A DNA stretch of 23,189 nt from an uncultured Clostridia bacterium (GCA_937907715.1 CALERM010000067.1:1-23189); one strand, 5' to 3'. Shown: positions 5,858 through 13,682, counted from the stretch's first letter. Numbers and translations are program-made. Notes: generated by a model from the sequence alone, not told the origin.

Positions 5858-7054
5858 ATGGATTTATTACGTTTCAGAGATAACGCCGCGAACCGGGATG
5901 TGATTTCCCTGTTTTCCGGGGCGATGGGGCTGGATATTGGCCTTGCAAAAGCCGGATTGAATATCGTAATCGGGCAGGACTTTGACCCCGCCTGCGTCGC
6001 TACCATGCGCGCAAACGGGCATAAGGTGCTGGGCGGGGACATCCGCGAGATTGATGAAGCGGATTTGCTGGAACAGACCGGGCTTAAACAGGGAGAACCC
6101 TTCCTTATTTGTGGCGGCCCGCCTTGCCAGCCGTTTTCAACCGCTGGCAAGCGGATGGGGATCAATGACCCAAGGGGCAGCTTGTTCATGGACTTTATCC
6201 GTATGATTGACTATATCCGCCCCCGCTTTTTCATCATGGAAAATGTTAAGGGGATCATGTCTGCCCCGTTAAAACATATCCCACTGGCAGAACGGGATAA
6301 AAACGACCCGGAGCAGCAGTTGGGGACGGTATTGGATGTTATCCTTTCCGAGTTTGGAAAGCTTGGCTACAAAACCGTATACGGCCTGTTGGATGCAGTC
6401 AATTACGGTGTCCCCCAATTCCGGGAAAGGTTTGTCTTGATTGGGAGCCGGGATAACGAGGACATTTTCCTGCCTTTCCCGACCCATTTCCAGATGCACC
6501 AAGACCCGCAATACCGTTGGCGCACCCTAAACGATACAATCCGCGATTTGGAATATGACTGTGGGGAATGTGCCGCATTCAGTAAAGACCGGCTTGCATA
6601 CCTCCGCCTTGTCCCAGAGGGTGGGAATTGGCGCGACCTCCCGGAAGATGTGCGGAAAGAGGCAATGGGCGGCGCTTATGGTTCCGGCGGCGGGAAAGTC
6701 GGCTTTTACCGGCGGCTGTCTTATAGCCAGCCGTCCCCGACATTGGTTACTTCCCCGGTACAAAAAGCAACTATGATGTGCCACCCGACACAAGACCGCC
6801 CCTTGAGCATCCGGGAATATGCCCGTATCCAGCAGTTCCCCGATGATTGGAAGTTCATGGGGACAAGCGCAGCGAAATACCGCCAGATCGGCAACGCCGT
6901 CCCGGTGGGGCTGGCGTTGGCGCTGGGGAAAGCGGTACTTTCTGTTGCGGATCAATCTGCTGAAATCCGTACAAAACGGTTTAGAGGGACGGACATCCAT
7001 CAAAAGCTGAAACAAGCCATAGAAATAGGAGGAAGCTGCTATGCCCATAAATAA
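5858..7054 (+). CDS. DNA (cytosine-5-)-methyltransferase
   Basis: A 398-residue C5-cytosine methyltransferase of the Dcm/type II class, which protects the host by methylating the restriction target with S-adenosylmethionine. Motifs appear in canonical order: I SLFSGAMGLDIG (17-28), IV GGPPCQPFS with catalytic C90, VI IMENVKG with E128, VIII QFRERFVLIG, IX RLSYSQPSPTL, and X QIGNAVPVGLALALG. The target recognition region lies between VIII and IX (around residues 210-280). AGGAGG precedes the ATG by 5 nt. Its 3' end overlaps the restriction gene by 14 bp. The target sequence cannot be read from the protein. A Vsr encoded two genes upstream suggests a site prone to 5-methylcytosine deamination. 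Confidence 0.96.
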   Translation: MDLLRFRDNAANRDVISLFSGAMGLDIGLAKAGLNIVIGQDFDPACVATMRANGHKVLGGDIREIDEADLLEQTGLKQGEPFLICGGPPCQPFSTAGKRMGINDPRGSLFMDFIRMIDYIRPRFFIMENVKGIMSAPLKHIPLAERDKNDPEQQLGTVLDVILSEFGKLGYKTVYGLLDAVNYGVPQFRERFVLIGSRDNEDIFLPFPTHFQMHQDPQYRWRTLNDTIRDLEYDCGECAAFSKDRLAYLRLVPEGGNWRDLPEDVRKEAMGGAYGSGGGKVGFYRRLSYSQPSPTLVTSPVQKATMMCHPTQDRPLSIREYARIQQFPDDWKFMGTSAAKYRQIGNAVPVGLALALGKAVLSVADQSAEIRTKRFRGTDIHQKLKQAIEIGGSCYAHK

Positions 7055-7775
7055 TAGCTACAACGAAGAAGCCATCGTAAAAGCGATTGCAACTGCGCTG
7101 GATAGTTTTTACACGAACTTAATCGGCAACATTGACAAGCTCAACATCAAAAAGGTCATGAAGCGCAAGAACCCGTACCTGTTCCGGGCAAAAGCCATGA
7201 ACGGTGCAGCACAGATTATCGATGCAATCCTCGCGGCTTTTGTTTCCTCGTCCGAGGAAACGATTTTCGGGAATGTGTTCTTTGAGCCGATTGCCACCGC
7301 AGCCGCACAGGGACAGAAAGCGTTGGCGGAAGGCGTGGATATTATGGTGGAACGGGATAATACCATCTATGCCATCGCTGTAAAATCCGGCACAAGCGTT
7401 TTCAATGCGGATAGCCGCAAAAAGCAGGAACAGAACTTCATGGCGGCAAGCAAGCTGGCGCAGCAGGCGAAGAAACGCTTCGTCCCGATTGTCGGCTACG
7501 GCTATGGGAAGAAGAAAACCTCTACCCGTGGCCTTCCCAAGTTTTACATGGAATTGGCGGGTAAAGATTTCTGGACAGAGCTGACCGGCGATGAAGAATT
7601 CTACATAAAGCTGATCCGCTTTATGGACAAGCTGCCGGAAAAGTATGTGGAGGAATTCGATGCCTCCTATCAGAAAGCGGCTAATCGGCTCGTCCGCGAG
7701 TTTACCCAAGAATTCTGCTTTGAAGATGGCAGCATTGATTGGGAAAAACTTGTGGAGTTCAATTCAGGGGATTGA
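7041..7775 (+). CDS. PmeII-family type II restriction endonuclease
   Basis: A 244-residue protein resembling the PmeII family of type II restriction enzymes. Family-like segments are LNIKKVMKRKNPYLFRAKA (35-52), SSSEETIFGNVF (69-80), AEGVDIMVERD (96-106) and YAIAVKSGTS (110-119). D100 and K115 with the beta-strand spacing fit a PD-(D/E)XK nuclease core, in which the E of ExK is replaced by A, as happens in some such enzymes. The start ATG overlaps the end of the methyltransferase gene and has AGGAGG 8 nt upstream, so expression is coupled to protection. The overlap and shared direction make the pair a complete type II system. Recognition site unknown. Confidence 0.88.
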   Translation: MPINNSYNEEAIVKAIATALDSFYTNLIGNIDKLNIKKVMKRKNPYLFRAKAMNGAAQIIDAILAAFVSSSEETIFGNVFFEPIATAAAQGQKALAEGVDIMVERDNTIYAIAVKSGTSVFNADSRKKQEQNFMAASKLAQQAKKRFVPIVGYGYGKKKTSTRGLPKFYMELAGKDFWTELTGDEEFYIKLIRFMDKLPEKYVEEFDASYQKAANRLVREFTQEFCFEDGSIDWEKLVEFNSGD

Positions 7776-7805
7776 TGTTCTGTTAGAAGTGTTTCGGAGG
7801 GCAAG

Positions 7806-10607
7806 ATGAATAGAGGTTCTGAATGGCGAAGATGGGAACTGCATTTACATACCCCATTTACAAAAAAAGCGGATCAATATACAGGGAAAACAGTTGATGA
7901 AAAATGGGATAATTTCTATGCTACCATCGCTAACTACATAGGTGATGGGAGTGACCCTTTACACTCAATTTGCGCTATAGCAATTACAGATTATCTTTCC
8001 ATAGACAACTATCTTAAAGTATGTGCAGATAAACGGCTCCCTGATAGTGTTAAACTTGTTTTCCCTAATGTGGAGTTAAGGATGACACCAATTGCATCAG
8101 ATTCCCCCATAAATATACATTGCTTATTTGATCCAAGCATTGCTGGGGAATTAGAAGGCCGTTTTTTTGCTAATTTAAAATTTGAATATAATCACAATAA
8201 GTATAGTGCTACAAAAAGCGAACTAATTCGGTTAGGCCATGATTTCCAGAGGGATCAATCTTTAAGTGACGAAGAAGCCCTTAAAATAGGTTTATCCCAA
8301 TATGTCATTTCCTTAGAAACTTTGTCTGATGTTTTTAAGTACAATCCTCAATTGAAGGAAAAAACTATTATCGTAGTGTCAAATAGTAGTTCAGATGGTG
8401 CATCTGGGCTTCGTACCCATAGTGATTATTTTTTGGGGGATATTTCCCAATTAGAAGCTACCCGGAGAGCAATTTACCAACTTTCTGACATGGTGTTTTC
8501 TTCCAATCCAAAAGATATAGCATACTTCCTTGGGGCGGGGCCTGACTCCATAGATGTTGTTAAAGAAAAATGTGGCTCGTTAATGCCCTGCATTCATGGT
8601 TGCGATGCCCATACCAACGAAAAAGTATTTTCTCCAGCAGATAATCGTTTCTGCTGGATTAAAGCAGATCCAACTTTTGAGGGTTTAAAGCAAGTTCTTT
8701 ATGAACCAAAAGAGCGTGTGCGTATTAGCAGCAGTGTTCCAGATGAAAAGCCAGAATATTATGTGATTGACCGAGTTGAGATAGCGGGAAATGCAGATTT
8801 CTCGCCCGAACCCATATATTTTAGTGATAAGCTTACTTGTATTATAGGCGGAAAATCAACCGGAAAATCTTTGCTTCTCCATAATATGGCAACGGCAATA
8901 GATGGGAAGCAAGTAGAGAAAAAGTTGGAAACCGCAGCAACCAATGTTAAACGGATTCCGGAATTGAAGGTTTATTGGCGTGACGGGATTTGTAGCGATG
9001 ATAAAACCAAAGAAAGGAAAATCGTTTATATTCCGCAGACTTATTTGAACCGTCTGAGTGATGAAGAACAAGAAACAACGGAGATTGATACCATTATCCA
9101 AGACATTGTTCTACAAGATCAAAAGTGCAACGAAGCATACCGCCTAATGCTCAAAAAGATTTCCGAACAGAAGCAGCAAATTGCGAAGTTGATTGTAGAC
9201 TTCTTGCAGATTGTAAAGAATCGGGAAGAACTTTATGAGCGATGCAAGGAAATCGGCGACAAGGAAGCAATCGAAGTTGAACTTACAAAGCTAAATGATC
9301 AATTAGAACAGCTTAGTAAAGAATATAATGTTACGGAAACTGAAATAGCCGAATATCAAAGTTCTATAGAAAGCGCAAGAACCCTAAGGGAGTCATTCTC
9401 CGTAGCGACCAAAGAAATTGAACAGATACAAGATATTCAATCCGTTGTAGATATAAAGTTCTCTCCTAATAGTGCATTTGCGGTTTTTAACGAGTTGTTT
9501 GATAACGCCATTGACGAAGTGAAAAAAATCGCCGATGAGGCTTGGGTTGCCAAGCGAGAGGAAATTTTACAAGTAGCTCGTAAGAAGTGCGGCGATATTG
9601 AGTTGGCTATCAGCAAGTATGAAGAAAGAATTGCTATATTAAAACCGAAAATGGACGGCAATGAACAGATAAGCAAACTTTCTGCTTCTATTGTAAAGGA
9701 ACGAGAACGGTTGGCAAAACTTTCTGAATACCAAACTCAGCTAAGTACAGTGCAGGCACAGTATAAGCAAAGCTTAAATGAGTTAAGCCAATCGTTTTCT
9801 GTTTTCAGCCGAATATATCTTGCTTATGTAGACAGCATTAATAGTGGCTTTGTCTCTTCTACAGACGAATTGGAATTCTCGGTAAGAAAAGTGTTGCGTA
9901 TTGATCAACTTATGCGGAAAATTTCAGACCTATTAGATAATAGATCAATTGGAAGATTTCATGCATTCAATCTCCGCGAAATAACAGAAGATGTACTATC
10001 TACGGAACATATTGAAGCGCTTATTGAGGCGATCCTTACCAATTCAAAAGATACTCTACAATTAAAAGGTGGTTGTACTGTAGAATCTGCTCTCCGTGAA
10101 ATTTTGTCGGATTGGTATAATATAGATTATGTTGTGCGAATGGACAATGACGATATACAAGATATGTCGCCAGGCAAGAAAGCTTTGGTTTTACTTAGGC
10201 TTCTCATTAGCCTTGCTGAAAGCAGGTGCCCAATTCTTATTGACCAGCCCGAGGACGACCTTGATAATAGATCAATTTTCGATGAGTTAATACGATTTAT
10301 TAAAGAGAAGAAGGTTGATAGGCAAATCATTACCGTCACACATAATGCCAATATTGTACTTGGTGGTGATGCTGAGTTAGTGATAGTTGCAAATCAACAA
10401 GGGAAAAATGCCCCGAATAAGCAATACCGCTTTGAATATCGGGGCGGTTCGATTGAGGACAATAATCCTGTTGTTGAAGAAAACGGGGATGTCATCACAG
10501 GCATATTAAATAGCAAAGGCATACAGGAGCATATCTGTGAAATCCTTGAAGGAGGAGAGCAAGCCTTTGCTCTGCGACAACATAAGTATCACTTTATCAA
10601 GAGCTAA
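7806..10607 (+). CDS. TrlF-like PHP-domain plus SMC/ABC-type ATPase, putative defence protein
   Basis: A 933-residue two-part protein. The N-terminus is a PHP-type phosphoesterase/nuclease domain: WELHLHTPF (10-18), AITDYLSIDNY near 60, and GCDAHTNE near 270. An SMC/RecF-like ATPase follows, with Walker A GGKSTGKS at about 348, a long coiled coil at about 430-660, the signature-like MSPGKKALVLLRLL near 785, Walker B CPILIDQPEDDLDN at about 808-821, and an ITVTHNANIV switch region near 845. This is the architecture of TrlF-family ATPases, often found in defence islands; the exact activity is not established. GGAGGG precedes the ATG, 30 bp after the restriction gene. The gene is visibly more AT-rich than its neighbours, with ATA, TTA and AAT codons common, suggesting a separate origin. 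Confidence 0.88.
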   Translation: MNRGSEWRRWELHLHTPFTKKADQYTGKTVDEKWDNFYATIANYIGDGSDPLHSICAIAITDYLSIDNYLKVCADKRLPDSVKLVFPNVELRMTPIASDSPINIHCLFDPSIAGELEGRFFANLKFEYNHNKYSATKSELIRLGHDFQRDQSLSDEEALKIGLSQYVISLETLSDVFKYNPQLKEKTIIVVSNSSSDGASGLRTHSDYFLGDISQLEATRRAIYQLSDMVFSSNPKDIAYFLGAGPDSIDVVKEKCGSLMPCIHGCDAHTNEKVFSPADNRFCWIKADPTFEGLKQVLYEPKERVRISSSVPDEKPEYYVIDRVEIAGNADFSPEPIYFSDKLTCIIGGKSTGKSLLLHNMATAIDGKQVEKKLETAATNVKRIPELKVYWRDGICSDDKTKERKIVYIPQTYLNRLSDEEQETTEIDTIIQDIVLQDQKCNEAYRLMLKKISEQKQQIAKLIVDFLQIVKNREELYERCKEIGDKEAIEVELTKLNDQLEQLSKEYNVTETEIAEYQSSIESARTLRESFSVATKEIEQIQDIQSVVDIKFSPNSAFAVFNELFDNAIDEVKKIADEAWVAKREEILQVARKKCGDIELAISKYEERIAILKPKMDGNEQISKLSASIVKERERLAKLSEYQTQLSTVQAQYKQSLNELSQSFSVFSRIYLAYVDSINSGFVSSTDELEFSVRKVLRIDQLMRKISDLLDNRSIGRFHAFNLREITEDVLSTEHIEALIEAILTNSKDTLQLKGGCTVESALREILSDWYNIDYVVRMDNDDIQDMSPGKKALVLLRLLISLAESRCPILIDQPEDDLDNRSIFDELIRFIKEKKVDRQIITVTHNANIVLGGDAELVIVANQQGKNAPNKQYRFEYRGGSIEDNNPVVEENGDVITGILNSKGIQEHICEILEGGEQAFALRQHKYHFIKS

Positions 10608-10967
10608 GGTGCGTCATATCCCTGTTGCCACTCCCGAAACCGGCTCAGGTTTTTGCTCATCCCCATCCGCAAAAACCTGCCCGTTTTCCTGCCGGGCAAA
10701 GCGAGTGTTTCCATCCGGCGAAACCCTCATTTTACCCGCCAGCCGTGACAGCAGGTACAACACACTACACTTTGCAAACAAAGTCGTGTGCCAAAGGGGC
10801 ATCCCCTTTGGAAACCCCTGTTTTGTCGGGGGGCCGGTGCGACCCGCAAAATCGCGGCTGCACCCCATCCCTCCAAAACGCAAGCAGGCGGCATAGGCCA
10901 GCCCGTCCCCGGTGCTGATCTATGCCGCCTGCTTAGCCTTATAGGCGCTTACTGTATCGCCCATATC
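10608..10967. other. Noncoding, hairpin-rich right end of the element
   Basis: No convincing gene. Successive inverted repeats are caggtttttgc/gcaaaaacctg (10646-10679), gcccg/cgggc just after it, an imperfect cacac..actttg/caaagt..gtgtg (about 10770-10790), ccaaagggg/cccctttgg (10791-10811), and aagcaggcggcatag/ctatgccgcctgctt (10882-10896 with 10920-10934, 15 bp perfect). Such clusters are typical of transfer or replication origins, or of structured RNA. The region also holds the alternative 3' end of the recombinase gene that would be used in the excised circle (stop at 10949-10951). Confidence 0.6.
10882..10934. repeat. 15-bp perfect inverted repeat with 23-nt loop near the element end
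   Basis: aagcaggcggcatag (10882-10896) is the exact reverse complement of 10920-10934. It could terminate rightward transcription from the cargo, although no T-run follows, or serve as a protein-binding structure near attP. It lies about 60 bp from the core. Confidence 0.6.
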
Positions 10968-10995
10968 AACCGTTCTAATTTATCACTTCCGTATG
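10968..10995. other. Right attachment junction (element arm plus core)
   Basis: The arm aaccgttctaatttatcac (10968-10986) is the reverse complement of the left arm at 18 of 19 positions. It is followed by a 7-bp spacer (10987-10993) and the core TG (10994-10995). To the right is the spoIIID N-terminal coding sequence. Together with the left junction this predicts a symmetric attP and an attB within the spoIIID codons for TVHKD. Confidence 0.85.
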
Positions 10996-11106
10996 AACCG
11001 TCGATTTGGAGACGGAAAAGTGTTTGGCTGCGTCGCGGATGGTTGTGCGGCGCTCGATGAGGTACACAGCAAGCTCCCTTGCTCGCTTCTCCAGATCCTC
11101 TGTCAT
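10975..11106 (-). pseudogene. spoIIID: spoIIID, 5' (N-terminal) part, cut by the mobile element
   Basis: The ATG at 11106 has GGAGGT 7 nt upstream. The frame reads MTEDLEKRAREL, AVYLIERRTTIRDAAKHF, then SVSKSTVH, which closely follows SpoIIID (family: KKTVRVIAKEFGVSKSTVHKDL). After codon 37 plus CA the reading enters element DNA and ends with TEVIN, giving a 43-residue truncated product. SpoIIID is a mother-cell transcription factor of sporulation that acts between sigma-E and sigma-K. This part has the first helices of the HTH but lacks the end of the recognition helix and the basic tail, so it should not bind DNA normally. The remaining codons are on the same strand at 1-144. Exact restoration of the frame after excision suggests the gene may be reconstituted. 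Confidence 0.9.
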
Positions 11107-11587
11107 GTAGGGCACCTCCAAAGCTGTGTATGTGCAGCTGCTATTTGGAGTATATGACAGAACGCGGAAAAGTAGCACTTCGGGCGGCAATGCAGAAAAA
11201 CGCGCCAAATGGGAATGCTGTTTTTGCCGCAATTCTATGATTTCCGCTGATTGCAATGGAAAGAAAAATCTGGTACACTGGAAAAAATAACATGGGACGT
11301 ATGATTCCAACCGGCGATGCGACCGGCAGCGAGAAAAGGTCTGCTGTCTGTGCAGGACGTCGGGAAGCCGGCGCGCAAGACGATGGCAGGCGTGACGTAT
11401 GAGGCGGTCTTTGGAAGCCTTGCATCCGGACGCGGTCTTCACGCAGGGGGATACGGATCAATTTACCATTCTCCCCGGCATTCTCGGCATGCTCAGTGTG
11501 TATGAGCTGACCGGAAAGAACGAACAGATACTGCGGACGCGAAAGCCTGTAATTTTTGCAATTTCATTTATAAAGGAGATAGATTCT
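11107..11587. other. Intergenic region between spoIIID and argF, no recognised gene
   Basis: This 481-bp stretch separates divergent genes. It carries the spoIIID SD on the minus strand and a good plus-strand promoter for argF at 11251-11279. Open frames between 11300 and 11580 (for instance one reading AVFTQGDTDQFTILPGILG) match nothing I know and have no good SD. They may be remnants of a lost gene. Confidence 0.6.
11251..11279 (+). promoter_or_regulatory. Candidate promoter of argF
   Basis: TTGCAA (11251-11256), a 17-bp spacer and TACACT (11274-11279). The transcript would have a leader of about 300 nt before argF, long enough for regulation, but no ARG-box palindrome or terminator could be made out with confidence. 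Confidence 0.5.
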
Positions 11588-12580
11588 ATGCCTGTCAACA
11601 TCAGAGGAAGACATTTTTTGAAGCTCATCGACTATACGCCGGCAGAAATCCGGTATCTGCTCGATCTGTCTCACAATTTCAAGGACCTCAAGCGCGCCGG
11701 AACGCCGCACCGCTATCTGGAAGGCAGGAACATTGTCCTGCTGTTTGAAAAAACCTCGACCCGCACGCGCTGCGCGTTCGAGGTTGCCGGGCGCGATTTG
11801 GGCATGGGCGTGACGTATCTGGACCCCGGCAGCAGCCAGATGGGAAAGAAGGAATCCATCGCCGACACGGCGAAGGTTCTCGGCAGAATGTACGACGGCA
11901 TTGAGTACCGCGGCTTCAGCCAGAAAATTGTCGAAGAGCTTGCTGTGAACGCGGGCGTTCCGGTCTGGAACGGTCTGACCGACGAGTTCCACCCGACGCA
12001 GATGCTTGCCGACCTTCTTACGATCGAGGAGAAGAAGGGCGCGCTCAAGGGACTCAAATTCACCTATTTCGGCGACGCGCGCAACAACATGGGCAACTCT
12101 CTCATGATTGCCTGCGCGAAGATGGGGCTGCACTTCACCGCCTGCGCGCCGAAGGAGCTGTTTCCGGCGCAGGAGCTGGTGGAGCTGGCAAAGCAGTACG
12201 CCGCGGAAAGCGGCGGCTCTGTGACGCTCACGGAGGATATTACCGAAGGCGCATCGGGCGCGGATATTCTCTACACGGACATCTGGGTTTCCATGGGCGA
12301 GCCGGACTTTGTCTGGGAAGAGCGCATCCGGCTGCTGAAAGCCTATCAGGTGAATGCAGAAAAGATGGCGCTGGCAAAGCCGGACGCGATTTTCATGCAC
12401 TGCCTGCCGTCGTTCCACGACACGAATACCACCATCGGCAGGGAAATCGCCGACAAGTTCGGCATCACCGAGATGGAGGTCTCCGACGACGTGTTCCTGG
12501 GACCGCAGTCGGTCGTCTTCGACGAGGCGGAAAACCGCATGCACACGATCAAGGCAGTCATGTACGCAACGCTGAAATAA
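11588..12580 (+). CDS. argF: Ornithine carbamoyltransferase
   Basis: A 330-residue ornithine carbamoyltransferase, making citrulline from carbamoyl phosphate and ornithine (or running in reverse in arginine catabolism). The carbamoyl phosphate motif STRTR is at 57-61, HPTQ at 135-138, HCLP at 271-274 and the ornithine-side loop DIWVSMGE at 231-238. The start MPVNIRGRHFLKL is chosen for its AAGGAG 9 nt upstream and family length; the frame stays open for 63 more codons upstream without an SD. Downstream by 25 bp is the broken TIGR00300-family gene, pointing to a former ornithine/arginine operon. Neither arcA nor other arg genes are in view, so the anabolic or catabolic role stays open (argF or arcB). 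Confidence 0.94.
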   Translation: MPVNIRGRHFLKLIDYTPAEIRYLLDLSHNFKDLKRAGTPHRYLEGRNIVLLFEKTSTRTRCAFEVAGRDLGMGVTYLDPGSSQMGKKESIADTAKVLGRMYDGIEYRGFSQKIVEELAVNAGVPVWNGLTDEFHPTQMLADLLTIEEKKGALKGLKFTYFGDARNNMGNSLMIACAKMGLHFTACAPKELFPAQELVELAKQYAAESGGSVTLTEDITEGASGADILYTDIWVSMGEPDFVWEERIRLLKAYQVNAEKMALAKPDAIFMHCLPSFHDTNTTIGREIADKFGITEMEVSDDVFLGPQSVVFDEAENRMHTIKAVMYATLK

Positions 12581-12605
12581 GAAGCCGCACGGGAAAGGAG
12601 CTTTC

Positions 12606-13580
12606 ATGGCATTTGAGCTGCCGCGCTATCACACGCCCGATTTTGACGCACCGGACCTCAGAAATGCGCCGGATGCAAGCTGGGCTTGCGTGCCCAAGGA
12701 CGGCTCGACGTGACGGAAAACCGGAATCTCAGGAAGGGCAACCGGGTGATTCTGGGCAGAACCGAAAATGGTACAGACGGAATTTATCTGCACACGAAGG
12801 GCTTTGAAAATCCGGAGAAACAGCACGACGATCAGTTCGTTTTTCCGCCAGGGAAGAAGCCGCGAAACATCTTATGCCAGAGACTATGATCACCTGATGG
12901 AGCTTCTGCGCTATGAAAGAGAGCATGGAAACATCCTCTGGGTCATGGGACCTGCGTTTGCGTTCGACTCCGACGCGAGGCGCGCCATGCAGTGCCTCAT
13001 TGAAAACGGCTACGCGCATGGGCTTCTTGCCGGAAACGCGCTGGCAACGCACGATCTGGAGGGGGCGCTGCTTCACACCGCGCTCGGGCAGGATATCTAC
13101 ACGCAGAGGTCCCACCCGAACGGGCATTACAACCATCTGGATGTGATCAACAAGGTGCGTGAAAGCGGCTCAATCCCGCAGTTCATCGAGGACCACAGAA
13201 TCGACAACGGCATTATGTACAGTGTGGTGAAGCATAGCGTTCCGTTTGTACGCACCGGCTCGATTCGCGACGACGGACCGCTTCCCGAGGTCATCGGCGA
13301 TGCGTACCGGGGGCAGGGCGAAATGCGAAGGCTGGTCAAAAACTGCACAACGATCATCTGCCTTGCTACCATGCTCCATACGATTGCCGCAGGCAATATG
13401 ACCCCGTCGTTCCGGGTGCTTCCCGATGGCACGGTGCGCCCGGTGTATCTTTACAGCGTGGACGCCGACGAGTTTGTGGTCAACAAGCTGCTCGACCGGG
13501 GAAGTCTGACGGCGACGACGATTGTGACGAATGTGCAGGACTTCGTCACAATTTTAGCGCGGGGACTGGGCGTCTTATAA
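12606..13580 (+). pseudogene. Broken LOR/SDH (TIGR00300) ornithine/arginine enzyme gene
   Basis: Three frame segments make one family protein. The first starts at ATG 12606 (SD AAAGGAG) with MAFELPRYHTPDFDAPDL and stops at 12713 after KDGST. The second (about 12700-12843) reads LDVTENRNLRKGNRVILG and GIYLHTKGF. The third runs from about 12844 to 13580: RQGRSRETSYARDYDHLMEL, ILWVMGPAFAFDSDARRAM, LLAGNALATHDLE, NGHYNHLDVIN, SIRDDGPLPEVIG, and DRGSLTATTIVTNVQDF. These match the conserved domain of ornithine cyclodeaminase/arginine dihydrolase-type enzymes. Roughly 50-60 N-terminal residues are missing at the first break, and the second break is a single-base shift near 12843. Two independent lesions argue for true decay rather than one sequencing error. 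The intact enzyme would have used ornithine or arginine beside argF. Confidence 0.88.
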
Positions 13581-13618
13581 AAAACAGAAATTCTACAAAT
13601 AATCCCCCGGATTTTGTC

Positions 13619-13648
13619 TTGACGGGCGCACGGAAACCTGCCTATAAT
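13619..13648 (+). promoter_or_regulatory. Promoter of the phospho-sugar mutase gene
   Basis: TTGACG (13619-13624), an 18-bp spacer and a consensus TATAAT (13643-13648). The ATG lies 35 bp further on, with AGGAGG in between. Confidence 0.75.
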
Positions 13649-13682
13649 TTCAGTATAAAAATGAGAAACAGGAGGCATTTGT

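Larger units (their letters stand above)
145..10995. mobile_element. Integrative mobilizable element inserted in spoIIID, about 10.85 kb, carrying a restriction/defence cargo
   Basis: The borders are deduced from the two halves of spoIIID. Both junctions share only the dinucleotide TG on the plus strand (CA on the coding strand), at 145-146 and 10994-10995, as expected of a serine recombinase that makes 2-bp staggered cuts. Seven bases inside each core begin 19-bp inverted arms that match at 18 of 19 positions (154-172 and 10968-10986). Inside lie recombinase, MobV relaxase, RepA_N and Cys_rich_VLP genes on the minus strand, and an XRE-Vsr-XRE-MTase-REase-TrlF block on the plus strand. There are no type IV secretion genes, so it would need a helper for transfer. 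The excised circle would be 10,849 bp. Confidence 0.88.

Noticed and set aside
10791..10811. CRISPR-like or repeat-array reading of the palindromes near the element end
   Set aside because: The stem-loops differ in sequence and spacing and no direct repeat unit recurs.
10614..10883. An 89-residue open frame on the minus strand in the element's right end
   Set aside because: No SD or recognisable domain; it overlaps several inverted repeats and its amino acid use is irregular.
11125..11157. A sigma-E-like promoter (ATA, 18 bp, CATACACA) for spoIIID
   Set aside because: Tempting for a sporulation gene, but the predicted transcript start would fall inside the SD, so the match may be chance.
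11107..11442. N-terminal extension of the spoIIID frame on the minus strand
   Set aside because: The SpoIIID-like start at 11106 has an excellent SD; the upstream part is low-complexity and matches no family.
11399..11587. 63-codon upstream extension of argF
   Set aside because: It has no SD and no similarity to the carbamoyltransferase N-terminus; the start at 11588 fits the family.
12768..12843. Start of a separate intact gene at the ATG at 12768
   Set aside because: The first 25 residues are out-of-frame family sequence; the family protein begins at 12606 and is interrupted.
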